A DNA stretch of 64,000 nucleotides from JANQIO01 sp038746745 (GCA_038746745.1 JBCDKJ010000001.1:186001-250000), one strand, 5' to 3'; shown: positions 1 through 9,993, counted from the stretch's first letter. Notes: generated from the letters alone by a model not told the origin. Program-made: numbers and translations.

Positions 1-2
1 CC

Positions 3-185
3 GTAATGGCAACGCCGAATGATGCCTGGGATATCGACGGCTACCGGCGACTTGAGGATGCAGGAGTGACGCACATTCTGACTATGCCATGGGCCTTTTA
101 TCACGGTGAAACAGACATCTTGGCTGAAAAAATCGACGGCATACGCCGCTTCGCCGAGGATGTGATATTGCCTATGGCGGAATAG
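3..185 (+). CDS. LLM-class (luciferase-like, F420/FMN) oxidoreductase, C-terminal fragment
   Basis: Only the last 60 codons lie in the window, so the gene is truncated by the left edge. The visible tail reads through a THILTMPWAFYHG segment to a final helix, IDGIRRFAEDVILPMAE. I associate such a tail with the C-terminus of luciferase-like monooxygenases of the putative F420-dependent type. The catalytic barrel is outside the window, so substrate and cofactor cannot be judged. The gene converges on the acyl-CoA synthetase, with 6 bp between the two stop codons. Confidence 0.6.
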   Translation, partial: VMATPNDAWDIDGYRRLEDAGVTHILTMPWAFYHGETDILAEKIDGIRRFAEDVILPMAE

Positions 186-191
186 CGCCGC

Positions 192-1841
192 CTAACACCA
201 CTCGAGCAGCAGTGTGCCCTGCTCGGCCGATTGCCGTGCCAAAGACTCCGCACGCTCCCCAAACTTCATTTCAACTCGCTCACGGCGAATCTTCATGGTG
301 GGTGTGAGCATGGCATTGTCGATGCTCCACGGCTCGGTGCTGACGATCACCGCGCCAAGCCGGGCATGCTTGTCGACAGTGTTGTTGACAGCTTTTGCCA
401 GCTCCAGAAGGTCAGACCTAATAGCTGCACGTTCTGTCGCCTGGGCGAATCCGTTCAAAACACAAACCATGACAGTTTTGGAGTAACCGCGCCCAAGCAG
501 GCAGATCTGGTCGGTGTGTGGATTGCGTGAAAATTCGTTTTCAATCGGCGTCGGGGCAACGAACTTACCCTGAATGGTCTTGAAATAGTCTTTCACACGC
601 CCGATAAGAAAAATAAACCCGTCTTCGTCGATGCGTGCTTTGTCTCCGGTATATACCCAGCCATCGCGGAAGGTTTCCGCCGTCTTTTCAGGCATTTTGT
701 AGTAGCCAGGTGACAGCCCATCGGCCTTACATATCAACTCATCCTCTTCAGTTAAGGCCACTTCGACCTCACCTTTGGGTGTACCGATGGAACCGATGCG
801 ACGCTCATCATGATCATTGGCAATAAGGCCCATTGCCTCGGTTTGTCCAAAACCCTCCATGAGCACCAGCCCGAACTGCTCATACCATTGAATCAGCGAG
901 GGTGGCGTTGGCGCCGCCGCAGTCAGCAGATAGGCGGCCTCCCCCAGACCGAGCATCTCCTGTACCTCTGTTGCAATGGCCTGCGCATTATCGCCGAGCG
1001 CTTTATCGATGGCCTCCTGGCCACCAAAGTGTCCGATTATCACCTGTTGAAGCTGTTCCCAGACGCGGGGCGCACCGAACATAACGTGAGGCTTGCAGTC
1101 GGGCAGATCCCGGAGAATGGTGAGCAGATTTTCGTTGAAGTACACCGTTCCACCGTCTATTAGCGAGCTGAACTCGACAATTTGGCGCTCAGCGATATGT
1201 GACAGTGGCAAGTATGAGAACTTGCGGGGCCGTTCGGGCAGCGAGAATACGTCCAGGAAGCGGTTAATCGGGACCACGTTGGATGTATGGGTTTGCATGA
1301 CACCTTTGGGAACGCCCGTGGTACCGGAGGTGAACACGATAGACACCAGTTCATCCTTCTTGGCCCTGTGGGCGGGACGTCGACCCAGGAAGGGGGAAAC
1401 AATGTCGTCCCACTTGAGGTGAGGTTGCTCAAGCGTTGCACCAGGTAGCGCCACCAGTTGTATACCTGCCGGCAACACGGCTGCCACTTGTTCCCAGTTT
1501 TCAGTCTGACCGACAAACAGCAGATTCATGTCGGTGAAATCCATCACATACTCTGCAGTTTCACCGGGCAGAGTTGTAAACATAGGAACGGACACATTAC
1601 CTGCCGCTATAGTGCCGAGATCTGCCATAAACCAGTGAGCGCAGTTGCGCGACAGTAAACCGACGTTTAAGCCCGGGCCAGCAAGATTCGCCTCCTGCCA
1701 GGCGCCTAGCGCATAGGCTTGTTCGCTGATCTGTGCCCAACTCCAGTCTGTAAAATCGTCGCCGTGACGATCCCGCAGCCAGGTGTCATCGGGTTGCTTT
1801 TCGACCCAGTGATCAAGGTACTCCAACAGAGTGTCGTACAT
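192..1841 (-). CDS. AMP-dependent long-chain acyl-CoA synthetase-like enzyme
   Basis: A 549-residue member of the ANL adenylate-forming family, which activates a carboxylic acid (probably a fatty acid) to acyl-AMP and then acyl-CoA. The phosphate-binding loop FTSGTTGVPKG is at residues 170-180. Further in are the acyl-adenylate motif GFGQTEA, the YTGD motif with its hinge segment DEDGFIFLIGRVKD, and a C-terminal lysine region (TIQGKFVAPTPIE). There is no signal peptide, so it should be cytosolic or membrane-peripheral. The ATG is preceded by GGAG at good spacing. It is monocistronic as far as can be seen. The exact acid cannot be read from sequence. Confidence 0.85.
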   Translation of the reverse strand: MYDTLLEYLDHWVEKQPDDTWLRDRHGDDFTDWSWAQISEQAYALGAWQEANLAGPGLNVGLLSRNCAHWFMADLGTIAAGNVSVPMFTTLPGETAEYVMDFTDMNLLFVGQTENWEQVAAVLPAGIQLVALPGATLEQPHLKWDDIVSPFLGRRPAHRAKKDELVSIVFTSGTTGVPKGVMQTHTSNVVPINRFLDVFSLPERPRKFSYLPLSHIAERQIVEFSSLIDGGTVYFNENLLTILRDLPDCKPHVMFGAPRVWEQLQQVIIGHFGGQEAIDKALGDNAQAIATEVQEMLGLGEAAYLLTAAAPTPPSLIQWYEQFGLVLMEGFGQTEAMGLIANDHDERRIGSIGTPKGEVEVALTEEDELICKADGLSPGYYKMPEKTAETFRDGWVYTGDKARIDEDGFIFLIGRVKDYFKTIQGKFVAPTPIENEFSRNPHTDQICLLGRGYSKTVMVCVLNGFAQATERAAIRSDLLELAKAVNNTVDKHARLGAVIVSTEPWSIDNAMLTPTMKIRRERVEMKFGERAESLARQSAEQGTLLLEWC

Positions 1842-1947
1842 GCGCTTCTCCTTATTGTCTGAACAACGGCTTATTATTGTTTGAACACTGGCCAGGGCGC
1901 GGCTTGGGTCTGCAACAAGCCGGCCAGCGCACTGCGCGAGGGGCAGT

Positions 1948-4900
1948 CTAGTCCAGTTCCAGCCAGGCAGCTAGACCAGTGAAGTACAGTGCAGTGTGGA
2001 CTGGCAAATTCTGAAGTGAAGTGAGCAGGCTCTGGTAGGTATTGAGTTGAGAGCGATAGGCATCGCGCTGTCTGTCTAGAAAGCTGACAGTGCTTTCCCC
2101 TGGGTCCGGCATCGCGGTTTTGTAGTCAATAACCCAGCAGCGATCGTCAACGATAAAGCTTCGGTCGATAATGTAATTCTTCATCTCACCCTGGCCATCA
2201 ACACCGCTGACTGCCCACTCGCTGCGTGCTTGCTGCTGGCCGCTGTCCAGGCACCAGCGCCCTCGCTCATCGGCCAAGGTTACTGCTAGCTGCCTGGCAA
2301 CCTCAGCGACCGCGGCCTCTACTTCGTCTGGGGGAACTCCCTGGCTCAGTAGTTGAGATTCCCACCAGCCCGTCCAATCCGGCGCCCGCTCAGGCAAGGG
2401 GTGGCAGGACAGTCGCTCCAGGCTGGCGTGAATCACTGTGCCGATGGCGCTGAAGACCGGTGATATGTGCTCGGGCAGGTTAGCCTCATCGGTTCTCGGA
2501 CTCGTGATTCCCGTGAGTCTGCCGCGATCAGGCAGTTTATCGGCACGAATGCGCTGTAGCGGCATAGGCTCCACTGAGTCTTGATGGTCAATCTCATCCG
2601 GTTCCAGGGCTGCGGTCATTATGTCCCCTTCCACCTCATCCCAGATTTTGGCTAGCAGCGAGCTCCTGGCCGGCGGCTGCCATCCACCGTTCCCATCGGC
2701 GTTAAGGCTGGCAGACAGTATCAGGCGCTTTACAGCGCGCGTCGCGCCAACGTAAAGCAGGCGTGTTGTTTCAATATCACGCTTCAGTCTTTGCTGGCGG
2801 TTGAGGTAGTCATACACCGTGGGTGAATCTCCCGCTGATGCCCCAGCCAGCGCCAGCAACACACCGCTGTCACCGCTGCGACAAAACACCTGCTCCCATA
2901 ACAGCAGTGACGGCTTGTCGCCGCGGGGGGCGTGGCTGAGGTTTGGCATGAACACCTGGTCAAACTCCAGGCCTTTGGCCTTGTGCAGCGTCATCAGCTT
3001 GATCTGACTGGTGGCCCCGTGATTCTCAGCAAACAAACGGGCCGCAGCATCGGCCAGGCGCTGCAGCGAAAACCCCTCGGCTGACTGCTCCAGCTCACTC
3101 AGCATGCGCATGAAGGCCGCCGCGTCGTCTAAGGCTCGCGGCGTGCCGGCGAGCATGGGGCCGCGCAGTGCGATCCATGCGGCCTCAATGGCGTCGCACG
3201 CGGCGTAGCGCTCCAGCTGACTGACGACAGGTGACAGAGCCGCAATGAAAGCGGACAGTCTGTGGCCACCGTCTTGCGTTAACCCAGGAGCGCCGTGCTC
3301 TGCAAAGGTGATCAACGCATCCCAAAGGCTTGTGCCCTGACAAAACTGAGACACAGCGAAAAGGTCCTGCAGGGTCAGACCACACCAGGGTGCACGTAGC
3401 AGCGCATACCAGGCCACCCTGTCGACCGGGTTGTAGAGTGCCTGACACAATGTGGTGAGGTCACCTACTACTGGGCTGTCGGCAAGGCGATCAATGTCCT
3501 GCGCATCCCATTCCAACCCCCTTTTTCGCAGCGACTCTGTTAACGGCAGCAGATCTGCTTTGCGCCGGACCAGTACGGCTTTTGTGTCATCGGGCGCCTC
3601 AGCCTGTGCGAGCGCGAGTTGTTCCGCCAGCCACTCAGCCTCCTGTATCGGCGTCTCAAAGCGCCACACTTCAGCACCGCTACCGGCGCTCTTCTGCTCA
3701 AAGGCTACAGCCGGTGAGAAGGCGATTTCTCCGCGATGAATATCATCTGCCAAAGGAAATGCGGCAGAAAACACGCGATTGCACCACGTCACTACATTCG
3801 CTCGGCTACGGAAGTTGGTGCGAAGGGTCATAGGTGTTAGCGATACGCCGGAGATTCCATACTGTTTGGCACGGATAAATAGCTTTACGTCAGCATCTCT
3901 AAAGCCATATATGCTTTGCATGCCGTCACCAACGATAAACAGTGTGCGGGCTGCCTGCGGATTACTCTTGTTGTGCTCTGACCAGCCCTGGCTCAGGCGC
4001 TCTATCAGTCGGAACTGACTTTCAGCAGTGTCCTGAAACTCGTCAACCAGGATGTGTTCCAGCTGATAATCCAGTTTTAAGGACAGCTCAGTGGGCGTTT
4101 CCTCCGGCCCCAGCGACTCCAGCGCTGCCAACGCGACCTGCATATGATCGACGGCACCGCGCTGCTGAAATATCACATTCAGACTGGCCGCCAGCGTTGG
4201 CAGCAGACGGGTGCAGGCCAGAAGATCCTGCCAACCCTGATCATCCGGGCGCTGCACTGGCAACGCAAGGACCTCATTGAGCACCTCAATCAATACATCC
4301 CTGTCGCCGCTCTCGGCCATGGCTTCCAGTAGCTCGAGCATTGCCTTACGCATGGCTTTGTTTGAGTCAGGGCTGGCAGCGAAACCGCTGCGCTTGTCGA
4401 CGCTGCGTCGCGGTGCCCCATCCTTGGTGAGGAGGGTCTGGGCCAGGCTGCGCCATAGTAGAAGGTCATCGGTCGCAGTGCCCGGCCAGGTGTCTGTTGC
4501 TGGCAGTCCCAACGCGTCACAGCGATGTTGCCACAGTGGCAGGAGCACCTCTGTCCAAGGTTCAAGCACTTCCTGCGCGTAATTCAGCTGATCCTCAATC
4601 AACGCATCGAGACTATTGGTAACCAGTCTTTCAGCTGCAACGGGTTCGACAGTACTCCCCAATGCCAGCAACCACTGATCACGGCGCGCCAGCATACCCT
4701 CCAGTAGACTACCCAGCCTTCGCCAGTCGTTGTTAAAGACCAGCAACAATCGCCGCAGATCCTCTCCCGGCCCGCTTTCCTGGCCCACAGTTTCCAGCAA
4801 GACTTCAGTAGCGGCTCGGTATAGCGAGGAGGCGTCATCCACGGTGGCAACACTGCCCCCGAAACGTGATAACAACGGAAGCTGTCGCGTCAAAAATCCG

Positions 4901-5274
4901 CAGAAGCTATCAATGGTGCGGATATTGAGTTGCGCTGGATTGCGCTGAATTGACCAGGCTTCTCGCTCGCTGGTAGCTAGCACCGCCTGAGCTAGACGCC
5001 GCGTTGTCCGTTCATGATCGCTGGCATCAGGTGCCAGCTCCCGGTCTGCTGCATTGAGAGCCGCCACCACCCTGCCCTGCATTTCAGTGGCCGCTTTTCG
5101 GGTGAAGGTGATCGCCAACACTGCCTGGGGATTCTGCACCCGCGCCAGCAGCGACAAATACCGCTGTATCAACAGCTCAGTTTTACCTGAACCTGCGGGC
5201 GCGGTGACGCAGAAGGAACGCAGCGGATCCAGCGCGGTGTGTCGCTCTGCCTGGTCTACGATCGAACCCGACAC
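1948..5274 (-). CDS. UvrD/Rep-type helicase-nuclease, AddA-like
   Basis: About 1108 residues with superfamily 1A helicase motifs in order: Walker A APAGSGKTELL near residue 33, motif II LVDEFQDTAESQ, motif V LMTLHKAKGLEFDQVF, and motif VI LLYVGATRAVKRL. A C-terminal RecB-family nuclease domain follows, with GTVIHASLERL, WVIDYKT and a Q-x-x-x-Y element (SQLNTYQSL). This is the architecture of AddA, which processes double-strand ends for recombination. It overlaps the upstream nuclease gene, so the two are surely co-translated. I prefer the GTG at 5274, behind GGGGG at 5-bp spacing, over an in-frame TTG at 5292 with no ribosome-binding site. Confidence 0.85.
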   Translation of the reverse strand: MSGSIVDQAERHTALDPLRSFCVTAPAGSGKTELLIQRYLSLLARVQNPQAVLAITFTRKAATEMQGRVVAALNAADRELAPDASDHERTTRRLAQAVLATSEREAWSIQRNPAQLNIRTIDSFCGFLTRQLPLLSRFGGSVATVDDASSLYRAATEVLLETVGQESGPGEDLRRLLLVFNNDWRRLGSLLEGMLARRDQWLLALGSTVEPVAAERLVTNSLDALIEDQLNYAQEVLEPWTEVLLPLWQHRCDALGLPATDTWPGTATDDLLLWRSLAQTLLTKDGAPRRSVDKRSGFAASPDSNKAMRKAMLELLEAMAESGDRDVLIEVLNEVLALPVQRPDDQGWQDLLACTRLLPTLAASLNVIFQQRGAVDHMQVALAALESLGPEETPTELSLKLDYQLEHILVDEFQDTAESQFRLIERLSQGWSEHNKSNPQAARTLFIVGDGMQSIYGFRDADVKLFIRAKQYGISGVSLTPMTLRTNFRSRANVVTWCNRVFSAAFPLADDIHRGEIAFSPAVAFEQKSAGSGAEVWRFETPIQEAEWLAEQLALAQAEAPDDTKAVLVRRKADLLPLTESLRKRGLEWDAQDIDRLADSPVVGDLTTLCQALYNPVDRVAWYALLRAPWCGLTLQDLFAVSQFCQGTSLWDALITFAEHGAPGLTQDGGHRLSAFIAALSPVVSQLERYAACDAIEAAWIALRGPMLAGTPRALDDAAAFMRMLSELEQSAEGFSLQRLADAAARLFAENHGATSQIKLMTLHKAKGLEFDQVFMPNLSHAPRGDKPSLLLWEQVFCRSGDSGVLLALAGASAGDSPTVYDYLNRQQRLKRDIETTRLLYVGATRAVKRLILSASLNADGNGGWQPPARSSLLAKIWDEVEGDIMTAALEPDEIDHQDSVEPMPLQRIRADKLPDRGRLTGITSPRTDEANLPEHISPVFSAIGTVIHASLERLSCHPLPERAPDWTGWWESQLLSQGVPPDEVEAAVAEVARQLAVTLADERGRWCLDSGQQQARSEWAVSGVDGQGEMKNYIIDRSFIVDDRCWVIDYKTAMPDPGESTVSFLDRQRDAYRSQLNTYQSLLTSLQNLPVHTALYFTGLAAWLELD

Positions 5275-7916
5275 ATCGCCCCCAGGGTGCAATAGCGTGA
5301 AGGCCAGTCTGTGGCGTCAGGGTTCACCACCGCGTATCCATTGAGAAATTCCTGGACCAGACCCTCCAACTGGCTGCGCCAGGCCTCCAGCAAACCGTTC
5401 CAGTCCTTCGCCTGCAGATCGGTTTTGGCGGTGGCAGCGGCAATGTCGGTGTCTATGCCAGGGCCGAAATCCAGAGCCGCCAGGCCGCGAAACTCGAGCG
5501 CATCTGGCCGCAAAACAGCAAAGCTGACCCCGAGCGCTGCTACTTCATCAGCCACGGTGGCATAGAGGGGCAACTGCGGTTCTTCCAGCCGCTCGCCCAG
5601 CCAGTGGCGAGGGCGACTATTACCCGACTTGTAATCAATAATAAGCTGCTCCCCACCTGCCAGCTGATCTACACGGTCCAGTCGCAGGCGCAGCGGCAGC
5701 GAACCCAGCTGCAGCGTGACTTTTTCCTCTCTCGCAATCACAGCAAAAGGCGGTCGCTGTAATTCAATCTCCAACCAGAGACCGATCAATGTCGTCAGGC
5801 GCTGCCTTTCAACGTCCAGAAGTGCCTGAATAACAGGGTTGCGGCGGTGACGAAATCCTGCGATCGCGCTATTAACGCTGGCTGCTGTCGCCTGCTCCCG
5901 CTGGGCTGTGGTCAGCGCTCGCAGAGCCTCGCTGGTTTGCAGTTCTCCCCACAGTTGGAACAGCGCAGCGTGCAAAAGACTACCGCGCTCGGCTGCGGTG
6001 AGTCCGGCCTCGGGTTCTGGCAATGGCTCAGCTGACAGGCGATGGCGTACAAACGCTCTGAACGGGCACTGGGCCTGATCGCGAAGAATGGCACTGCCGC
6101 CAGAGAGTTCACCTGCCTCATCGTCAGATACGCCAGGACCGCAGACGTCCACTATGGCCTCCAACGGGTCGTCATCTGTAGTTAGCCAATTCTGGGGATG
6201 CCTAGCATTTACTGGGGATTGCTGCGGGATGAAATCGGCGATCAAGGGGCTGGGCGGAACGTCGGCATCCTGATCAGAACGCGCATAGCTGGCGATCAGC
6301 GTATCGCTCGCAGCCTGGAGCTGTGCTAGCAGCCCCTCCGCATAGGCTAACTCTCTGCTGGCATCAGCATGGGGCATGCGCAAGTTGCGCTGCAGGCTTA
6401 CGGGCAGCAGCGGGTTCGGGCTTGCCGCCGCAGGGAACTGTCCTGCTCCCATCCCGCAAATCCACACTGCGTCGAAGGCCAGACCAGCCGCTTCAAGCAT
6501 TCCCAGCACCTGAATGGGTGCGTCAGGGGTTTCAGCCTGAAAAACCGTATCGTTGCAGAGCTGTTCCAGGGCCGCTACGGCTTGTTCATAGCTGACTTTG
6601 CCCAGTACGGGATCCAGCGTAAGCAAGGCCTGACACTGCGACTGAAATACCGTTACCTGTTGATATTCAATGGAGTCCAGCGGGCCTGGGCCGGGCCATC
6701 CGAAATCCGTAAGCAAACTTCGTAGCACAGGTAACCATTCGGCGATGCGGCGACTGCTCCGCAGACTTCGAGGGTCTGTTGCTGAGAGCGGCAACAGAGA
6801 ACACGTCGCTACTGATTCCTCTGCTAGCGCCTCTCCCCCGGTGCGGAGCATTGCTGAGCGAAACTGCGCCAGCGTGACCGGCTCTCGTGCCTGCTCCTGC
6901 AACAGGCGCAGTGCACTCAGTTCATGGTCAGATTGGTCGCGAGGCCGATAGCGGGTCGTACAAAGCGCCGTCAGCTGTGCCAGGGACAAGGACGTGACAG
7001 GACTGCGCAAGAGCTGCAGAGCGATAACCACCGGTCCGCAGCTTGCCAGTGGCTGCCCCGCAGAGAAGTTCACAGGCAGCGAATCTGGTCGGCGGGGGTT
7101 GGAGCCAAACTGTCGGCGCAGCTCCCGTTCGATGTGCTGCCGTTCCTGCTGAAGCGACGGCAGGAGAATTGCCAACTTGCGCCCGGGTGATGACTGATGT
7201 TGACCGTAGGCCCATTCTGCAGCGCTACGCAACTCCTCATAGGGCGTTTCACAGCTCACCCGCGAGCAGACCGCTCGCCTGTCATGGGCGCTAAAATACT
7301 CCAGCGTGTCTGCCATCCTATCCAGTGCATGCTGGTAGCGCGGCGCCAACTCGGCAAACTCTGCCAACACCAGCCTGGCTGAATGCGTCTGCTCAGACAG
7401 TGCCGGCACTAGCGCGGGGAGCGTGGTCAATCCTGCTGCCTGCAAACCCGCTTCGAAGGCCTCAGCCCATTGCAGGAACAGGCTACTGTCTTCGAAGAAC
7501 TCGAATTGCTGCCGCAGCTCTCGATCACGCCATTCAACGTCCCACAGCAGCAGGTTGTCGTAAGCTTCCTGAGCAAGCTGCGCAGCAGCGACGGGACGCA
7601 GCAGCCCCGCTGTGCTGGAATCGAGCTGTACCACCTGCCGCCACAGGGCGCGTTGCTGATTAACGGTAGCGAGCTCCGGCAGTTCAGCCCCCGCCCGCAG
7701 GGCCTCCTGGTAGCAACGCAACCACCAGTGATCCAGTGTCATCACCGGCGGCGTCTCCCAGGCAGAACGCTTGAGCTCTATCTGATGCCTTCCCCAGGCT
7801 GCTTTGATTCTGCGCGCCAGGCGCTGATTTGGCGTAAGCACGGGCACGCTCGACGCCAGCGCATCGGCCAGAGCGGAAACGGGATAAAAGACTTGTTGGG
7901 GGGACACGACGCTCAC
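5256..7916 (-). CDS. PD-(D/E)XK nuclease family DNA repair protein, AddB-like
   Basis: An 886-residue partner of the AddA-like helicase. The N-terminal part (VLTPNQRLARRI) resembles the inactivated helicase-like half of AddB. The C-terminal part carries a RecB-type nuclease: ERGSLLHAALF (G-x-x-x-H), LIIDYKSG (D-x-K) and QLPLYATV (Q-x-x-x-Y). Cysteines that could hold a 4Fe-4S staple lie before the nuclease (AQCPFRAF) and at the extreme C-terminus (SRYCTLGAMC). The expected C-x2-C-x5-C reads S-x2-C-x5-C, so one ligand looks replaced by serine. The start is a GTG. The gene is divergent from DAHP synthase. I assign the pair to the gammaproteobacterial AddAB-like systems, not to RecBCD. Confidence 0.8.
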   Translation of the reverse strand: MSVVSPQQVFYPVSALADALASSVPVLTPNQRLARRIKAAWGRHQIELKRSAWETPPVMTLDHWWLRCYQEALRAGAELPELATVNQQRALWRQVVQLDSSTAGLLRPVAAAQLAQEAYDNLLLWDVEWRDRELRQQFEFFEDSSLFLQWAEAFEAGLQAAGLTTLPALVPALSEQTHSARLVLAEFAELAPRYQHALDRMADTLEYFSAHDRRAVCSRVSCETPYEELRSAAEWAYGQHQSSPGRKLAILLPSLQQERQHIERELRRQFGSNPRRPDSLPVNFSAGQPLASCGPVVIALQLLRSPVTSLSLAQLTALCTTRYRPRDQSDHELSALRLLQEQAREPVTLAQFRSAMLRTGGEALAEESVATCSLLPLSATDPRSLRSSRRIAEWLPVLRSLLTDFGWPGPGPLDSIEYQQVTVFQSQCQALLTLDPVLGKVSYEQAVAALEQLCNDTVFQAETPDAPIQVLGMLEAAGLAFDAVWICGMGAGQFPAAASPNPLLPVSLQRNLRMPHADASRELAYAEGLLAQLQAASDTLIASYARSDQDADVPPSPLIADFIPQQSPVNARHPQNWLTTDDDPLEAIVDVCGPGVSDDEAGELSGGSAILRDQAQCPFRAFVRHRLSAEPLPEPEAGLTAAERGSLLHAALFQLWGELQTSEALRALTTAQREQATAASVNSAIAGFRHRRNPVIQALLDVERQRLTTLIGLWLEIELQRPPFAVIAREEKVTLQLGSLPLRLRLDRVDQLAGGEQLIIDYKSGNSRPRHWLGERLEEPQLPLYATVADEVAALGVSFAVLRPDALEFRGLAALDFGPGIDTDIAAATAKTDLQAKDWNGLLEAWRSQLEGLVQEFLNGYAVVNPDATDWPSRYCTLGAMCRVRS

Positions 7917-8025
7917 GGTTTTCGCCCGGTATTCTAGCGCGCAGGGTTTCTATAGAATAGCGCACCCGACGTGCCGTCAGCGCTTGCTGGCTGCGGGCAT
8001 TAGACAAGCAGTAACACAGGACCGT

Positions 8026-9102
8026 ATGAGCCAGCTACAGGTAGAGAATCTCAATGTCGAGGACTTTGAAGTCCTCACGACACCGCATCGTCTGAAAGCG
8101 GACTTACCCATGTCAGACAGTGCAATGACGCGGGTTGCCGACAGCCGTCGGGTGATTCGGGATATTTTAGACCGCAAGGACCATCGCATGTTCGTGGTGA
8201 TGGGGCCCTGTTCCATACACGACGTCGATGCTGCACTGGATTACGCTGAGAGGCTGCGTGTCCTCGCGGAGGAAGTGGCCGATACGCTGTATCTGGTAAT
8301 GCGCGTTTACTTCGAGAAGCCGCGCACAACGGTCGGTTGGAAGGGGCTTATCAACGACCCCTACATGAACGATTCCTTCAAGATCGAAGAGGGACTCAAA
8401 ATCGGTCGCGGTCTGATGCTGGACATCCTTAAATTGGGCTTGCCAGTGGCCACGGAAGCCCTGGACCCGATTTCACCCCAGTATCTGGCTGACTGCGTAA
8501 GTTGGTCGGCGATCGGAGCCAGGACGACTGAATCGCAGACGCACCGTGAAATGGCGAGCGGCTTGTCATCAGCGGTGGGCTTTAAGAATGGCACTGATGG
8601 AAGCCTGCAGGTTGCGATTAACGCACTGAAGTCCGTGTCCAGCCCGCACCGGTTCCTGGGCATCAATCCTGAAGGTGAAGTAGCTGTTATTAAAACCCGA
8701 GGCAACGCCTACGGCCACGTCGTGTTGCGCGGTGGCAGCGGCGGCACCAATTATGATTCGGTGCACGTAAAACTATGTGAGGACGAGTTGAACAAGGCGG
8801 GTGTTCCGCTCAACATTATGGTCGATTGCTCGCACGCAAACTCCAGTAAGAACCCTGCTCTTCAGCCCTTGGTCATCGACGACGTCAGCCATCAGGTCTT
8901 GGAAGGCAACCGCTCTATCGTGGGTCTTATGGTCGAGAGCAATATTCATGCGGGCAACCAGCCGATTCCTGAAGACCTGTCTCAGCTAAAGTACGGCGTC
9001 TCAGTAACCGATGGCTGCATCGACTGGGACACCAGCGCCGAGTCTATCCACAGCATGCGCGACAAACTCAAGGACATCCTCCCCACCCGCAACGACGCGT
9101 AG
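8026..9102 (+). CDS. 3-deoxy-7-phosphoheptulonate (DAHP) synthase, class I
   Basis: A 358-residue enzyme that condenses phosphoenolpyruvate and erythrose-4-phosphate at the entry of the shikimate pathway. Family hallmarks are GPCSIHD, the YFEKPRTTVGWKG segment, SAIGARTTESQTHRE and the metal/substrate region MVDCSHANSSKNP. Length and motif order match the AroF/AroG/AroH family throughout. I chose the ATG at 8026, with AGG five bases upstream. An in-frame TTG further upstream would add 14 residues that look unlike the family. Which aromatic amino acid inhibits it cannot be stated from sequence alone. Confidence 0.95.
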   Translation: MSQLQVENLNVEDFEVLTTPHRLKADLPMSDSAMTRVADSRRVIRDILDRKDHRMFVVMGPCSIHDVDAALDYAERLRVLAEEVADTLYLVMRVYFEKPRTTVGWKGLINDPYMNDSFKIEEGLKIGRGLMLDILKLGLPVATEALDPISPQYLADCVSWSAIGARTTESQTHREMASGLSSAVGFKNGTDGSLQVAINALKSVSSPHRFLGINPEGEVAVIKTRGNAYGHVVLRGGSGGTNYDSVHVKLCEDELNKAGVPLNIMVDCSHANSSKNPALQPLVIDDVSHQVLEGNRSIVGLMVESNIHAGNQPIPEDLSQLKYGVSVTDGCIDWDTSAESIHSMRDKLKDILPTRNDA

Positions 9103-9122
9103 ATAGCCGCTTAGGCAAAGGT

Positions 9123-9278
9123 CACCCCTCGTCGATGCACCTCCTCAGCGAGCAGAGGGCACGCCCCTAGTCGATGCACCTCCTAATCAGCCACATGGCA
9201 CGCAACTGATCTCTACGCTGACCAGTAGACAGAGGGCACACCCCTCGTCAATGCACCTCCCAAGCGATCAGAGAGCAC
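9123..9278. repeat. 39-bp tandem repeat, about four units
   Basis: Between the DAHP synthase and nfuA stop codons, a unit starting CACCCCTCGTCGATGCACCT recurs at 9123, 9162 and 9239. The spacings are 39 and 77 bp, and a decayed unit fills the double-length interval. Each unit ends in a variant of CAGAGGGCA. No coding frame or terminator hairpin is evident in it. Confidence 0.8.
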
Positions 9279-9293
9279 AACCCCAAAGCGGTC

Positions 9294-9887
9294 TTATGTA
9301 AAGTACGCGTTAGACCGATCCGTATGGTCCGTAATGTCTTTCACGCCTGCAAGTTGCGGCAAGGACTCAAGCAAGGTCTTTTCCACCCCACCCTTCAGCG
9401 TCGCGTCGACCATCCCGCAGCCCTGGCAGCCTCCGCCGAACTGCAGCACGGCAAAATTGTCCTCCGTGACCTCGACCAGTGACACTTCGCCGCCATGCGC
9501 AGCCAGAGCAGGGTTCACTTCGTTACACAGTAAATAATTAATACGATCTTCGATGGGACTGTCGTCCCCAACACGTGGCATCTTTGAATTAGGCGCCTTG
9601 ATGGTTAGCTGACCGCCCATGCGGTCCTTGGCGTAATCAACCAGAGCGTCTTCGAGGTACGGCAAACTGCGCCCTTCAAACCATGCAGTAAAACTACCGT
9701 AGGGCGTCTCTTCATCATCAGGCTGGATGTCACCCTCACGTGCATAGGCAATGCACGTCTCGGCCCGGGGTGTTCCGGGTTGGTTAATAAAGACGCGCAC
9801 GCCAAGTGCATCCTCCTGTTTGGAAAGCAGTTCGGCGAGGTACTCCTGCGCAGATTCAGTGATTGTGACAATGGGGCTTGCGGACAT
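9294..9887 (-). CDS. nfuA: Fe/S biogenesis protein NfuA
   Basis: A 197-residue iron-sulfur carrier that delivers 4Fe-4S clusters to target apoproteins. The N-terminal half is the degenerate A-type (IscA-like) domain found in NfuA. The C-terminal half is the Nfu domain with the cluster-binding C-x2-C in GGCQGCGMVD. Length agrees with E. coli NfuA (191 aa). The start is set at MSASPIVTITE (9887). A longer frame reaching 9926 would add residues unlike the family, and a purine-rich AAGTTGGAGGGGAG run lies inside that extension. It is divergent from metH across 182 bp. Confidence 0.93.
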   Translation of the reverse strand: MSASPIVTITESAQEYLAELLSKQEDALGVRVFINQPGTPRAETCIAYAREGDIQPDDEETPYGSFTAWFEGRSLPYLEDALVDYAKDRMGGQLTIKAPNSKMPRVGDDSPIEDRINYLLCNEVNPALAAHGGEVSLVEVTEDNFAVLQFGGGCQGCGMVDATLKGGVEKTLLESLPQLAGVKDITDHTDRSNAYFT

Positions 9888-9993
9888 CAGAACCTCAAGA
9901 AGTTGGAGGGGAGACCGTTCTCCCACTTAACCAAGTAAATTAGTCGGGTATTTTACGCGAATGCTTGAGTTAACGCATCCCGGAGCGCCAACT

